DNA from: Allomuricauda sp.
GTDB lineage: Bacteria; Bacteroidota; Bacteroidia; Flavobacteriales; Flavobacteriaceae
Assembly: GCA_003712125.1 (NCBI GenBank)
Contig: RHLF01000001.1
Location: forward strand, 248,001 to 312,000
Direction: 5' to 3'
Length of the DNA stretch: 64,000 bases
Of this stretch, positions 52,401-61,171 are shown piece by piece (position 1 is the stretch's first letter; each line of letters begins with the position of its first letter). The translations under genes and the position numbers were made by a program. Under the pieces are notes generated by a model that saw nothing but the letters and a program-made list of their open reading frames with translations, searched no databases and had not been told where the DNA came from.

Positions 52401-53723
52401 ATGCAGATTACCAAAGAGCAGATTGATGAATTGAACGCGGTGGTCACAGTGGCCATCACAAAGGATGACTATCAAGAAAAGGTCAACAAAATACTTAACG
52501 ACTATCGCAAGCAGGCCAATATTCCAGGTTTTCGGAAAGGGCAAGTACCCTTGGGACTGATCAAAAAGCAGTATGGCAAAGCGGTGTTGGTCGATGAGGT
52601 GAACAAATTACTTCAAGACAACCTCAACAAGTATTTGACCGAAGAAAAATTGGATGTATTGGGCAACCCGCTTCCAAAACAGCAAGAAAATTTTGACTGG
52701 GACAAGGAAGAACTTGCCTTTGAATTTGAGTTGGGTCTGGCCCCTGAATTTGACGTCAATTTGAAAACCAAAAAATCCGTAACGCATTACAAAATTGTGG
52801 CGGATACCAAGATGGTCAATGAGCAGGTTGAGCGCATTCAAAAGCAGTACGGTAAATTGGTTTCCAAAAATGTTGTAGAAAAGAACGATGAAGTAAACGG
52901 GACCTTCAAAAACGAAGCCGAAGAAATCGACAATAAAACCACCATTGAACTTTCAAAAATCAAGAGCAAAAAAGCACTTGATGCCTTGACAGGTGCTAAG
53001 GTAGGTGATTCGATCACGTTAAAGACCAAAGGGTTGTTCACAGAAGATTACCTGCTTTCAAGTGCCCTAGGCAAACAAGGTGACGATAGCAAGAAATTAA
53101 ACATTGAGGTTAGCTTTACCATCGAAGAAATCAATGAGCGCCAATTGGCCCCATTGGACCAAGAACTTTTCGACAAGCTTTTCGGAAAAGATGCCATCAG
53201 TTCTGAAAAAGAATTGAAAGAGCGCATCAAAGAAGATTCTGAAAAACAGTTCGAACAGCAGGCCGATCAAAAATTGTTGAACGATATCACTGAGCGTTTG
53301 ATCGAGGCGACCAAATTCAACCTTCCCGCCGATTTTTTAAAAAAATGGATTCAGATAAGTGGCGAAAAACCGTTGTCAGAGGATGAGGCCAAAGAAGAGT
53401 ACGAACGTTCTGAAAAAGGATTGCGTTACCAACTTATCGAAGGAAAAATCATTAGGGACAATGGCTTGCAAGTGCAACTTGAAGAACTTAAGGAATTCGC
53501 CAAGGGCTTCATCAAGTCTCAAATGGCCCAATACGGACATTTGGAACCAAAAGAAGAAGAGCTTGATTCAATTGCAGAACGTGTGCTTGGTAACCAAGAC
53601 GAGGTAAAAAGACTTTCTGAACAGTTGATGAGCCAAAAGCTTTTGACCCTCTACAAAGAAAAGGCCAACCTCAAGTCTAAAGAGGTTTCCTATGACAACT
53701 TTGTTAAGGAGGTCTACGGATAA
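52401..53723 (+). CDS. tig: Trigger factor
   Basis: 440 residues. The ribosome-binding loop GFRKGQVPLGLIKKQYG lies near residues 43-59, the PPIase-like domain in the middle is reduced, and the C-terminal helical chaperone domain is complete. It shields nascent chains at the ribosome exit. First of the tig-clpP-clpX set; a terminator separates it from clpP. Confidence 0.95.
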   Translation: MQITKEQIDELNAVVTVAITKDDYQEKVNKILNDYRKQANIPGFRKGQVPLGLIKKQYGKAVLVDEVNKLLQDNLNKYLTEEKLDVLGNPLPKQQENFDWDKEELAFEFELGLAPEFDVNLKTKKSVTHYKIVADTKMVNEQVERIQKQYGKLVSKNVVEKNDEVNGTFKNEAEEIDNKTTIELSKIKSKKALDALTGAKVGDSITLKTKGLFTEDYLLSSALGKQGDDSKKLNIEVSFTIEEINERQLAPLDQELFDKLFGKDAISSEKELKERIKEDSEKQFEQQADQKLLNDITERLIEATKFNLPADFLKKWIQISGEKPLSEDEAKEEYERSEKGLRYQLIEGKIIRDNGLQVQLEELKEFAKGFIKSQMAQYGHLEPKEEELDSIAERVLGNQDEVKRLSEQLMSQKLLTLYKEKANLKSKEVSYDNFVKEVYG

Positions 53724-53751
53724 CCATACCGTTAAATTAAGTATCTTTACA

Positions 53752-53784
53752 GTGCCGGAACTTTAAGTTTCGGCACCTTTTTTT
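53752..53784 (+). terminator. Terminator between tig and clpP
   Basis: GTGCCGGAAC, loop TTTAA, GTTTCGGCAC, then seven T. Confidence 0.9.
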
Positions 53785-53807
53785 GTCAAATAAGCTATTG
53801 TAATTTC

Positions 53808-54485
53808 ATGGATTACGGAAAAGAATTTAAAAAATACGCCACCAAGCACCACGGTATCAACAGCATGTACTATGACAATATCGTAAGTAGCATGTACCCT
53901 GTTGGCATGACGCCCAATATTATTGAAGAACGCCAATTGAATGCCATCGCCATGGATGTATTTTCAAGGTTGATGATGGACCGTATCATTTTTATGGGTA
54001 CGGGCATCAATGATCAAGTGGCCAATATCATACAAGCACAATTGTTGTTTTTGGAAAGTGCTGACGCCTCAAAAGACATTCAAATTTATATCAACTCACC
54101 TGGTGGAAGTGTCTATGCCGGTTTGGGCATTTATGACACCATGCAGTTCATCAAACCCGATGTGGCTACCATATGTACGGGTATTGCCGCTTCAATGGCT
54201 GCGGTTTTGCTTTGTGCAGGGCAGGCTGGCAAACGAAGTGGGCTCAGCCATTCGCGCGTAATGATCCACCAACCCCTTTCCGGGGCGCAGGGTCAAGCCA
54301 GTGATATTGAGATTGCTGCCAAAGAGGTACTCAAAGTCAAAGACGAATTGTACCATATCATTGCCAACCATAGCGGCCAGAGCTTTGACAAGGTATACGA
54401 GGACAGTGATCGTGATTATTGGATGAAGGCCGAAGAAGCCAAAGCCTATGGCATGATCGACGAAATTTTAGTAAGGGAAAAGTAA
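53808..54485 (+). CDS. clpP: ATP-dependent Clp protease, proteolytic subunit
   Basis: 225 residues. INSPGGSVYAGLGIYDTM, GIAASMAAVLLCAG with catalytic Ser, RVMIHQPLSGAQG with His and DSDRDYWM with Asp are complete. The N-terminal 25 residues are a flavobacterial-type extension. Works with ClpX encoded 91 bases downstream. Confidence 0.97.
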   Translation: MDYGKEFKKYATKHHGINSMYYDNIVSSMYPVGMTPNIIEERQLNAIAMDVFSRLMMDRIIFMGTGINDQVANIIQAQLLFLESADASKDIQIYINSPGGSVYAGLGIYDTMQFIKPDVATICTGIAASMAAVLLCAGQAGKRSGLSHSRVMIHQPLSGAQGQASDIEIAAKEVLKVKDELYHIIANHSGQSFDKVYEDSDRDYWMKAEEAKAYGMIDEILVREK

Positions 54486-54576
54486 AATTTCGACCAAAAA
54501 AGGGTCTTGGTTAAGGAAAATAGACCAAAAATCGTATTTTTCCGTTTCACATAGAGGGCATTAGCACACGAAAGAC

Positions 54577-55812
54577 ATGGCGAAAGAAAACTTGGAATGT
54601 TCATTTTGCGGCCGAAAGAAGCCAGAAACCAACCTGCTTATAGCGGGCTTGGATGCCCATATATGTGACCGATGCATCGAGCAGGCACATAGTATTGTGG
54701 CCGAAGAATCCAAACAATCCAAAAACAACGATCTTTCTTCTGAACTGGTCCTCAAAAAACCTATGGAAATCAAAGATTTCCTCGACACTTTTGTCATTGG
54801 GCAAGAGCGTACCAAAAAAGTCATGTCTGTAGCGGTATACAACCACTACAAGCGATTGCTGCAACCCAAAGGCAAAGATGACGATATTGAAATACAAAAG
54901 AGCAATATCATTATGGTGGGTGAGACCGGTACCGGTAAGACCCTAATGGCCAAAACCATTGCTAAAATGCTCAATGTACCCTTGGCCATAGTTGATGCGA
55001 CCGTACTTACCGAAGCAGGTTATGTTGGCGAGGATGTTGAAAGTATTCTGACCCGTTTGTTGCAAGCAGCCGATTACAACCTTGAAAAGGCCGAACGCGG
55101 TATTGTTTTTATTGATGAGGTAGATAAGATAGCCCGCAAGAGCGACAACCCATCCATTACACGTGATGTATCTGGTGAAGGTGTGCAACAGGGGCTCTTA
55201 AAATTGTTGGAGGGCACCGTGGTCAATGTACCCCCAAAAGGTGGTAGAAAGCATCCTGATCAAAAGTTTATCGAAGTCAATACCGAACACATTCTTTTTG
55301 TAGCGGGTGGTGCCTTTGATGGTATTGAACGTATCATCAACAAGCGTTTGAACATGCAAGCTGTAGGGTACAGCGCTTCGAAGGCCGATGAACGATTGGA
55401 TAGTACGAACATCCTGCAGTATATCATTCCCAAAGACCTCAAAGAATTCGGGCTTATTCCTGAAATTATTGGCCGTCTGCCGGTTTTGACCCATATGAAT
55501 CCGCTAGATTCCAAAACCCTAAGGGCCATATTGACCGAACCCAAGAATGCCATCATCAAGCAGTATGAAAAACTGTTCGCCATGGATGGCATTAGCTTTA
55601 CCATCACCGAGCAGGCTTTGTCCTTTATCGTTGATAAGGCCGTGGAATACAAGCTTGGTGCGCGTGGATTGCGTTCGCTCTGTGAAGCCGTTTTTACGGA
55701 TGCCATGTTTACCCTCCCCAGCAGTGAGGAGAAAGAATTCAAGGTATCAAAGGCTTACGCCGAGGATAAACTCTCGCACGAAACCATCAAAAAGTTAAAA
55801 GCTGTTTCTTAG
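54577..55812 (+). CDS. clpX: ATP-dependent Clp protease, ATP-binding subunit ClpX
   Basis: 411 residues. Zinc-binding domain [19 protein letters not shown] with the second Cys pair in HICDRC, Walker A GETGTGKT, Walker [12 protein letters not shown], sensor [13 protein letters not shown]. It unfolds substrates for ClpP. TATTTTTC about 40 bases before the ATG may be a -7 box. Its stop overlaps the convergent downstream gene by a few bases. Confidence 0.97.
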   Translation: MAKENLECSFCGRKKPETNLLIAGLDAHICDRCIEQAHSIVAEESKQSKNNDLSSELVLKKPMEIKDFLDTFVIGQERTKKVMSVAVYNHYKRLLQPKGKDDDIEIQKSNIIMVGETGTGKTLMAKTIAKMLNVPLAIVDATVLTEAGYVGEDVESILTRLLQAADYNLEKAERGIVFIDEVDKIARKSDNPSITRDVSGEGVQQGLLKLLEGTVVNVPPKGGRKHPDQKFIEVNTEHILFVAGGAFDGIERIINKRLNMQAVGYSASKADERLDSTNILQYIIPKDLKEFGLIPEIIGRLPVLTHMNPLDSKTLRAILTEPKNAIIKQYEKLFAMDGISFTITEQALSFIVDKAVEYKLGARGLRSLCEAVFTDAMFTLPSSEEKEFKVSKAYAEDKLSHETIKKLKAVS

Positions 55813-56348
55813 ACCGCCCGTCTGGTAACCCGTTGCAATAGTTTTAGGCTTACCTCACTGATGATTTTTTCATCGGAATACAATTGGTGTCCAAAATTTG
55901 GCACCACATCAAGGGTAACCCCTACCTTTTTAGCCCAATTGGCATCTGGTCGGAAATTATCATTTTCACCGAAAAGGATGTCCATCTCGCAGTTTGGTCC
56001 CTTTTCCTCGTTTCGTATACGTGTGGGTGAAATGGCTGTCAGTGATTTCATGGGCAACCCTTTTGCTCCGGCCTTCCATGCAATGGTACCGCCTGTACTA
56101 AAAGCCAGGTAGTGCGCGGGTTGGGTATGCTTTTTCATCAAATGTGCCACAGCAGTATCAATGCCACCCTCGACAAAGGCCTTATGCACATTTTCTTCCG
56201 TATTTACGGTAACATCCACATTGCCCAATTGCTGGCAATCGTGAAATTCAATATCATAGTATTGTTGCAGGTAACCAAAATAAGAAGTGATCCAGAGGCC
56301 TCTTTTTACGCCCCACATATCCGAAAGGATAACAAGTTTTTCAGCCAT
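55809..56348 (-). CDS. Small alpha/beta-hydrolase-like protein
   Basis: 179 residues, short for the fold. [17 protein letters not shown] looks like a nucleophile elbow, [12 protein letters not shown] the acid loop and [11 protein letters not shown] the histidine loop. [16 protein letters not shown] replaces the usual HG oxyanion loop. Function unknown. Convergent with clpX; a LacI-like palindrome lies upstream. Confidence 0.72.
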   Translation of the reverse strand: MAEKLVILSDMWGVKRGLWITSYFGYLQQYYDIEFHDCQQLGNVDVTVNTEENVHKAFVEGGIDTAVAHLMKKHTQPAHYLAFSTGGTIAWKAGAKGLPMKSLTAISPTRIRNEEKGPNCEMDILFGENDNFRPDANWAKKVGVTLDVVPNFGHQLYSDEKIISEVSLKLLQRVTRRAV

Positions 56349-56468
56349 TTTTAGAATAGTTTGTTATTTGCTTTTGTTAAGATTGGTGCCCTAAAATTCT
56401 AGAATAAACGCCTAAATCCCTCATTTATTTGTTCAAGCGGGAAATTTGTTCGACAAAACGACACGAAC

Positions 56469-56488
56469 TTACGAAAACGTTTTCGTAA
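56469..56488. promoter_or_regulatory. 20-bp perfect palindrome, LacI-operator-like
   Basis: TTACGAAAACGTTTTCGTAA is a perfect palindrome with a central CG, the layout of LacI-family operators. It lies 121 bases upstream of the small hydrolase gene, with no LacI gene in the window. Confidence 0.5.
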
Positions 56489-56543
56489 AAGCTTCGCTAG
56501 TTGTACCAATAGAAGATTATTGTGTATATGATGATAACTAGGG

Positions 56544-56888
56544 TCAATCTATGGCATCAATATCCCAGCCACCCATAAAAAATATCGCAATTCCACTTCC
56601 AAAAGCTATACCCGTAGGCATCAAAATCGACTTCGTTATTGAAAATTTACCTTTCTTGATTTTTAGAATATCCGCAATAGGTATGTAATCCTTTTTGTCT
56701 CGTCCTCTATCTAATACTAGAGTGTCATTTGTACTAAGCAAAAACTTTCCCTTTAGCGTTTTATCTTTCAAAACAATTTTGACCCGGTCGCCTTCTTCAA
56801 AACCCTCAAAACCCAAGGGCACTTTTTTATAACCATAACAACCAGCCAAAAGCACCACAATCAAAAAGGACAATATCTTAGTTTTCAT
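56544..56888 (-). CDS. Small lipoprotein of unknown function
   Basis: 114 residues. MKTKILSFLIVVLLAG with Cys17 is a lipoprotein signal; EGDRVKIVLKDKTLKGKFLL, then DTLVLDRGRDKKDYIPIADI suggests an SH3-like beta barrel; a last hydrophobic stretch SILMPTGIAFGSGIAIFFMG may be a membrane segment. No family recognised. It follows the barrel protein gene after 21 bases. Confidence 0.65.
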   Translation of the reverse strand: MKTKILSFLIVVLLAGCYGYKKVPLGFEGFEEGDRVKIVLKDKTLKGKFLLSTNDTLVLDRGRDKKDYIPIADILKIKKGKFSITKSILMPTGIAFGSGIAIFFMGGWDIDAID

Positions 56889-56909
56889 ATCTGTTGGTTT
56901 TAAGGTTCG

Positions 56910-57431
56910 TTAAAATCTTTTTCCAAGGGTAATCCCAACTCTGGGATACCCTTTGGCTATTCTATCTGTATTGAAGAAGTTTCGACCAGCGCCCAGATTT
57001 AGTTCACCTATCCAATTTGATTGGGATAGCAACTTCACACCAAAGCCTATCCCTGCACCGGCCCCAATATAGTGTTGGCCAGTAGCGACGTACACGAAGG
57101 GCCAAGTGGCAACAAACTCCTCTTTCTGATACACCGCACCGTGCACCTCAAGAAAGAAGCCCGCTGCCTTTTTTTTACCAAAATAGGTGCGATAATAAGG
57201 TAGTAGGGCAAAATCAAATACCTGTGATTCATCAAAAGCAAATCCGGCGGTCAGCCCCAATGCCGTATTGTTTTTAAATGCCCGTTCATAACCGAATTCC
57301 AAATAATTTTCAATCACATAGGCCCCATTGAATTTTATTTCATTGGATCCTGAGCCTCGTTCACGGATTTGTTGGCCACTCAGGATCATACAAAACCCTA
57401 GGAGTAAGACCAACGCGCATAGTTGTTTCAT
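56910..57431 (-). CDS. Small outer-membrane beta-barrel-like protein
   Basis: 173 residues. Signal peptide LCALVLLLGFCMILSGQ, then repeated amphipathic strands (YLEFGYERAFKNNTALGL, GAGAGIGFGVKLLSQ, GYPRVGITLGKRF) with a terminal Phe. This fits a small outer-membrane barrel, perhaps DUF3575-like. Function unknown; probably in one operon with the lipoprotein downstream. Confidence 0.65.
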   Translation of the reverse strand: MKQLCALVLLLGFCMILSGQQIRERGSGSNEIKFNGAYVIENYLEFGYERAFKNNTALGLTAGFAFDESQVFDFALLPYYRTYFGKKKAAGFFLEVHGAVYQKEEFVATWPFVYVATGQHYIGAGAGIGFGVKLLSQSNWIGELNLGAGRNFFNTDRIAKGYPRVGITLGKRF

Positions 57432-57518
57432 GACTTCCGGTTTTAGCGTTGCTCCAAAACTAGAGGTACCCTTATCGATGCGTGTCCAGAAAAATCCAAG
57501 TTGTAGAAAACGGGATAA

Positions 57519-58631
57519 CTACCCTTGTGTGCGCTTGCGGAAATCGGTGGGGGATTCTTGGGTCAGTTTTTTGAAGGCACTGTAGAAGGCAGATTTTGAA
57601 TTGAAACCGCACTCCAATCCAATGGCGACTATGGTATAGTGCTTAAACTCAGGATCGGTTAAAATACGTTGTGCTTCCTTGACCCGTGCTGCGTTGATGT
57701 AATCTGAAAAACCCGCAGCATTTTCATTCACCACTTTTGAAAGGGTGCTTACCCCTACCCCCAATTCTTTCGCAACGAGCTCCATGCTCAGATTGGGATT
57801 CAAGTACGACTGCCGTGCTGTAATGTAGGTTTCGAATTCGGCGAAGCCCAATTTTGATTTGGAGGAGGCTTTTGATGGGCCTTCAGTTGCCAATGAGGTT
57901 TCTTTTTTGAGCAATTGCCGCAGTTTCACCCGGTCTTTTAACAAACGGTAATTAAAAAACGCTTGATAGGCCACCCAGTAAATCAATATGCTCGATACCA
58001 ATCGAAGAGGATAATACGATGCTGGTGCTTTTATGGTTTCCGAAAATATATTGAGCACAACGGCGATGCCCCAAAGCACAAAAACAACACCACCCAAGCG
58101 CAAAAAACGCCGGATCCACCGCAAATTGTCAAACACCAAAATATCGGGATACAATTGCTGTTGGCGCTTCACCAGATCTACACAAAGCACGAACAGGGTG
58201 ATGGAATAGACCAGGGCAAAGCTATCTTCAAAAAGGTTATAGTTTTCAAGTAGGGCCACCTTCAACCTACCCTTATCCACACCATACAACAACCAGGTTC
58301 GCACCCCCACAGCCAAAAGAAACAAGCCTATGGAAAAGCCAAGCAATGGACTTTTCTTCTTTTCAATTTCCAAATAATGGATCAAGAAGGAATAAAACAG
58401 CGGTACGATCATCAAATACCAGGGAACCGCAAAAAAAGTAATGAGGTCGGCATCAGAAATCTTGCTCTCCAACAACCACGACTGCAGGTTGTTGAGTGAC
58501 AAAAAAAGTACAAAGAGGTTTAAGAACAGTACGGGTTTCTCAATGCGTTTGCGCAGAAAGAAGGTTACCCCAATAAAAATAAAGCCTTGAATGGCACCTA
58601 TAATGAGCAATAAGTTGATGATGGCACCCAA
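57519..58631 (-). CDS. AraC-family regulator with N-terminal membrane helices
   Basis: 370 residues. The first 230 hold about seven hydrophobic helices (INLLLIIGAIQGFIFIGVTF is the first); the last 110 are the AraC double helix-turn-helix with LSMELVAKELGVGVSTLSKV and IGLECGFNSKSAFYSAFKKL. Such membrane-tethered regulators are typical for Bacteroidota; ligand and targets are unknown. Eleven bases after the GH3 gene. Confidence 0.88.
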   Translation of the reverse strand: MGAIINLLLIIGAIQGFIFIGVTFFLRKRIEKPVLFLNLFVLFLSLNNLQSWLLESKISDADLITFFAVPWYLMIVPLFYSFLIHYLEIEKKKSPLLGFSIGLFLLAVGVRTWLLYGVDKGRLKVALLENYNLFEDSFALVYSITLFVLCVDLVKRQQQLYPDILVFDNLRWIRRFLRLGGVVFVLWGIAVVLNIFSETIKAPASYYPLRLVSSILIYWVAYQAFFNYRLLKDRVKLRQLLKKETSLATEGPSKASSKSKLGFAEFETYITARQSYLNPNLSMELVAKELGVGVSTLSKVVNENAAGFSDYINAARVKEAQRILTDPEFKHYTIVAIGLECGFNSKSAFYSAFKKLTQESPTDFRKRTQG

Positions 58632-58642
58632 GATCGTAAGGA

Positions 58643-60157
58643 TTAGTGGTTCATATCAAGCAATTCCTCCACATAGCCCCGCTCATTCGACAATCTGGGA
58701 ATCTTGTGTTGCCCGCCCAATTTGTCTTTCGATTTCAACCAATCGTAAAACAGGTTCTCTCGAGCCACATGCACTTTGGGCATTTTTAGGGTAATGTTGT
58801 TGTAGCGCTTGGCCTCATAATCAGAATTGAGCGATTTAAGGGCGTTGTCTAAAAATTCGGTAAAGTAATTGAGGTCTGCCGGTGCTTTTCTGAATTCAAT
58901 GATCCATTCATGACCTCCCTTTTCGCTGCCGTTCATAAAAATGGGCGCCGCCGTATAATCCTTAATTTCCGAATCGGTCTTTTTACAAATTTGCTTTAGC
59001 GCCTCTTCCGCATTTTCAATGATCAGCTCTTCCCCGAAGGCGTTGATATGGTGCTTGGTGCGTCCGGTAATGCGTATGCGATAGGGGTTGGTAGAGGTAA
59101 AGCGCACAGTATCCCCAATCTTGTACCGCCAAAGTCCGGCGTTGGTGGTAATGACAATGGCATAGTTCACCCCGGTTTTTACCTCCCAAAGCGGAATCAC
59201 TTTTTGGGTTTCCGTACCATACGAATCCATGGGGATGAATTCATAGAAGATGCCATAGTCGAGCATCAATAACAAATCATCGGCATTGTTCCGGTCCTGA
59301 ATGCCAAAAAAGCCTTCAGAGGCATTATAGGTTTCATAATAATTGAACCGTTTACGCGGCAGTAACTTTTTGTATTGCTCCTTATAGGGGGCAAAACTTA
59401 CCCCGCCATGAAAATACACTTCCAAATTTTCCCAAACCTCAAACAAATGGTTTTTCCCTGTGATTTCGATGACATTGTTCAATAACACCAACATCCATGA
59501 AGGTACCCCGGCCAAACTGGTCACGTTCTCTTGAATGCTCTCTTGGATGATGGCCGTAAGTTTGGTTTCCCATTCACTCATCAAGGAGACCTTATTGCTT
59601 GGGGTACTGCTGTACTCTGCCCACAACGGCATATTGTCGATCAGTATGGCAGAAAGGTCGCCAAAAAAGGTGCCGTTGTCCTCATACAACTCCTTGCTTC
59701 CCCCAAGCCGTAAGCTCTTGCCGTTAAACAATTGGGAGTTTTCGTTGTTGTTCAGGTAGAGACAGAGCAGGTCCTTGCCCGATTTGTAATGGCAATCTTC
59801 AAGGGCCTCGGCACTGACAGGAATAAACTTGCTTTTGGCATTGGTGGTGCCGCTGCTCTTGGCGAACCATTTGATGTGGGTCGGCCAAAAAATATTGTTC
59901 TCCCCTTTTCGGGTGCGTTCGATTTTGGGGGCAAACTCTTCGTAGTTCACCACCGGTAGGCGTTCTGCGAAAGTTTCGTAACTGACCATATCTTCAAAAC
60001 CGTATTCTTTACCGAGCAGGGTATCTTTTGAAAAATCGAGCAGTTGGTGCAATACCTCATTTTGTACATCGGCCGGGTATTTCAAAAAAAGCTCGATCTG
60101 GTGATAGCGCTTTTTCAGCAGCCAAGACGCAATACTGTTGAACAACGGTATGGGCAT
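58643..60157 (-). CDS. GH3-family acyl-adenylate-type enzyme
   Basis: 504 residues. KWFAKSSGTTNAKSKFIPVS is the ATP-binding motif, YYETYNASEGFFGIQ and LWRYKIGDTVRFTS the later adenylate-forming signatures. Plant GH3 enzymes join hormones to amino acids; bacterial members are uncharacterised in the main. Divergent from the DUF2797 gene with 92 bases between. Confidence 0.88.
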   Translation of the reverse strand: MPIPLFNSIASWLLKKRYHQIELFLKYPADVQNEVLHQLLDFSKDTLLGKEYGFEDMVSYETFAERLPVVNYEEFAPKIERTRKGENNIFWPTHIKWFAKSSGTTNAKSKFIPVSAEALEDCHYKSGKDLLCLYLNNNENSQLFNGKSLRLGGSKELYEDNGTFFGDLSAILIDNMPLWAEYSSTPSNKVSLMSEWETKLTAIIQESIQENVTSLAGVPSWMLVLLNNVIEITGKNHLFEVWENLEVYFHGGVSFAPYKEQYKKLLPRKRFNYYETYNASEGFFGIQDRNNADDLLLMLDYGIFYEFIPMDSYGTETQKVIPLWEVKTGVNYAIVITTNAGLWRYKIGDTVRFTSTNPYRIRITGRTKHHINAFGEELIIENAEEALKQICKKTDSEIKDYTAAPIFMNGSEKGGHEWIIEFRKAPADLNYFTEFLDNALKSLNSDYEAKRYNNITLKMPKVHVARENLFYDWLKSKDKLGGQHKIPRLSNERGYVEELLDMNH

Positions 60158-60249
60158 GAGTTGGATTTCTTTCGCAGGTTCAAGCTAAAATAGTATAAAT
60201 CCGTGATTTTGGCCCCTGCAGCTTTTTATGACCTTCGTTTCGAGAATTC

Positions 60250-61098
60250 ATGCCCCAAGATGTTAGAAAAACAATAAATTTAAGCCTAGCAAACAACAAA
60301 CCGATGCTTTACGAAGGGGTCTTACGAAAAATGCGCACCGAAATGGGTTCGCCCATTCAATACTTTTTAAACTTAGGGGATGATTTTCTCAACCTTAACC
60401 AAGCCATAAATCGCAATCTCAAAATTCAATTTATCAAATACCAATGCCTTGGTACAGGTAAGGATGAGCCAATTTATCGACAGGGATTTTGCAGGTCTTA
60501 TTTTTTTGAATCTGCTGCGGCGGGGGAGTGGATCATGAAACCTGAACTCAGTAAAGCACATCTGAACATAGAAGATCGTGATCTAGCCTATGAAAAAAAG
60601 GTACAATTGCAACCCCATATCGTGTATTTGGCCAACAGTAGTAACGTTAAAGTCGGGGTAACCCGAAAATCACAAATACCCACACGTTGGATTGATCAGG
60701 GCGCCCATGAAGCCTTGGAAATTGTAGAGGTGCCCAACCGCTATTTGGCGGGTATCACCGAAGTGGCCTTAAAAGAACATGTAAGTGACAAGACCAGTTG
60801 GCAAAAAATGCTCAAAAATGAAATTGAAGATCTTGACCTCACCGAATGGCGCACCAAACTGAAACCCTACATCCCTGAAGAAACTGCAGAATACTTTATT
60901 CAAGACAACAAAGAGACCACCATCGAATTTCCCGTTTTGGCCTATCCCGAGAAGGTCAAAAGCCTGAATTTGACCAAAACACCAAGCTATGAAGGGGTAC
61001 TAAAAGGCATCAAGGGCCAATACCTCATCTTCGAAGACCAAACTGTTTTCAATGTACGCGGCCATGAAGGATTTTTTATTGGCCTCGACATAAAATAA
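60250..61098 (+). CDS. DUF2797 protein
   Basis: 282 residues. IKYQCLGTGKDEPIYRQGFC with a cysteine pair and VYLANSSNVKVGVTRKSQIP with TRWIDQGAHEALEIVEVPNR match the DUF2797 family, whose middle part recalls GIY-YIG folds. Function unknown. A second hydrophilic beta region closes the protein. Confidence 0.83.
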   Translation: MPQDVRKTINLSLANNKPMLYEGVLRKMRTEMGSPIQYFLNLGDDFLNLNQAINRNLKIQFIKYQCLGTGKDEPIYRQGFCRSYFFESAAAGEWIMKPELSKAHLNIEDRDLAYEKKVQLQPHIVYLANSSNVKVGVTRKSQIPTRWIDQGAHEALEIVEVPNRYLAGITEVALKEHVSDKTSWQKMLKNEIEDLDLTEWRTKLKPYIPEETAEYFIQDNKETTIEFPVLAYPEKVKSLNLTKTPSYEGVLKGIKGQYLIFEDQTVFNVRGHEGFFIGLDIK

Positions 61099-61171
61099 TC
61101 AGTAACAGCTTTGAAGTTCAAAATCCAATACCTTTAATTCAACCAATTCAGTATATAAAACAAGAAGAATC

